Assembly (NCBI GenBank): GCA_018057635.1
Contig: JAGPDJ010000129.1
Location: 1-6,854 of the forward strand
Reading direction: 5' to 3'
DNA: 6,854 nucleotides
DNA from: Ferruginibacter sp.
GTDB lineage: Bacteria; Bacteroidota; Bacteroidia; Chitinophagales; Chitinophagaceae
A program made the position numbers and the translations under genes. The stretch's first letter is position 1. Each line of letters starts with the position of its first letter. The notes below the pieces were generated by a model. That model saw only the letters and a list, made by a program, of their open reading frames with translations, made no database searches and was not told the origin of the DNA. Positions 6,201 to 6,854 of this stretch are shown in pieces.

Positions 6201-6854
6201 ATGAACAAAGAAATAAAAGACCAGCCATGGAGCATCGTCATCGAATCAGGGCGTGCAGAAAAGAACTACTGGAAAGACCTCTGGCGGTACCGTGAATTGT
6301 TTTATATACTAAGCTGGAGAGATATTAAGGTACGTTACAAACAGACAGTGATAGGAGCAGCTTGGAGTTTGATCAGGCCGGTGCTTACCACAATCATTTT
6401 TACCATTCTGTTCAGCCGCATTGCAAAACTGGATAATCCCGGGGATGCACCTTATGCACTGATGGTATTTGCGGGTATGCTTCCCTGGCAGTTCTTCAGT
6501 AATGCACTCAGTGAAAGCAGCGGATCATTGATCGGCAATTCCAATCTCATAACCAAAGTATATTTTCCAAGGCTCATCATACCGGCCAGTTCGGTTATAA
6601 CAAGCCTGGTAGACCTCGGTATTTCTTTTATGATCATGCTGCTGATGTTTCTGTGGTATGGATATACGCCTTCCTGGCATATAATATTTTTGCCGGTTTT
6701 TGTGTTACTGGCATTTACCTGTGCATTCGGCATCGGGCTTTACCTCACTGCTGTAAATGTGAAATACCGCGATTTTAGGTATATCATCCCCTTCATTGTT
6801 CAGTTTGGCCTATACGTTAGCCCGGTGGGTTTCAACAGTTCGGTGGTGAGTGAT
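6201..6854 (+). CDS. wzm: ABC-2 polysaccharide exporter permease, 3'-truncated by window end (Wzm/TagG-like)
   Basis: The frame is open for 218 codons from the ATG at 6201 to the last base, with no stop. Family members are usually about 260-290 residues, so the last quarter is missing. The signature RDIKVRYKQTVIGAAW (40-55) is the amphipathic entry to the first membrane helix and is typical of Wzm/TagG/KpsM-type permeases. KVYFPRLIIPASS (119-131) and NVKYRDFRYIIPFIVQ (186-201) are further conserved segments. Hydrophobic stretches at about 56-73, 85-100, 128-152, 160-183 and 194-208 suit the expected multi-span topology. With an ATPase (Wzt-like, presumably just downstream) it would move a lipid-linked glycan across the inner membrane. 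A 114-bp gap with the inverted repeat separates it from the glycosyltransferase. Translation likely relies on the A-rich AAAAAAACA just before the ATG; no Shine-Dalgarno is seen. Confidence 0.92.
   Translation, partial: MNKEIKDQPWSIVIESGRAEKNYWKDLWRYRELFYILSWRDIKVRYKQTVIGAAWSLIRPVLTTIIFTILFSRIAKLDNPGDAPYALMVFAGMLPWQFFSNALSESSGSLIGNSNLITKVYFPRLIIPASSVITSLVDLGISFMIMLLMFLWYGYTPSWHIIFLPVFVLLAFTCAFGIGLYLTAVNVKYRDFRYIIPFIVQFGLYVSPVGFNSSVVSD

Noticed and set aside
6452..6733. Minus-strand open frame of 93 codons
   Set aside because: It lies wholly antisense to the wzm-like gene, whose + strand reading shows clear family motifs; it has no recognisable domain.

Overview
The window looks like part of an extracellular or capsular polysaccharide (EPS/CPS) locus from a Gram-negative member of the Bacteroidota, possibly a Chitinophagaceae-type organism. 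The clues are a Wzc-type co-polymerase fused to a BY-kinase, a UpxY-like NusG paralogue, A-rich leaders without clear Shine-Dalgarno sequences, moderate-to-low GC, and a TTTAG-type intergenic repeat. The taxonomic placement is inference from these features, not from a database search. All genes are on the + strand and I saw no credible minus-strand gene.

Layout. 37-2469 encodes a full-length Wzc-like inner-membrane polysaccharide co-polymerase and tyrosine autokinase with an unusual (Tyr-Gly)8 tail. A 142-bp gap follows, holding a strong candidate RNA hairpin (2558-2591). 2612-3109 encodes a NusG-like (UpxY/RfaH-type) antiterminator. After a 66-bp gap with a small hairpin, 3176-4969 encodes a glutamine-dependent asparagine-synthase-family amidotransferase. 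It overlaps by 8 nt a GT4-type glycosyltransferase at 4962-6086. A 114-bp gap carries an imperfect inverted repeat made of 7-nt and 9-nt units, beginning in the glycosyltransferase stop codon. From 6201 to the window end runs a 3'-truncated ABC-2 polysaccharide exporter permease (Wzm/TagG family).

How the parts may work together. The antiterminator probably lets RNA polymerase read through the long operon. The glycosyltransferase builds the glycan and the amidotransferase may convert a carboxylated sugar to its amide. Wzm, with an ATPase expected beyond the window, would export the product across the inner membrane. Wzc would regulate assembly and link it to an outer-membrane Wza-type channel, whose gene may lie just upstream. 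Wzc beside an ABC exporter mixes elements of the two textbook export routes. No wholly new system is evident. The best leads are the structured leader before the NusG paralogue, the selected-looking YG tail, and the repeat that supplies a stop codon.
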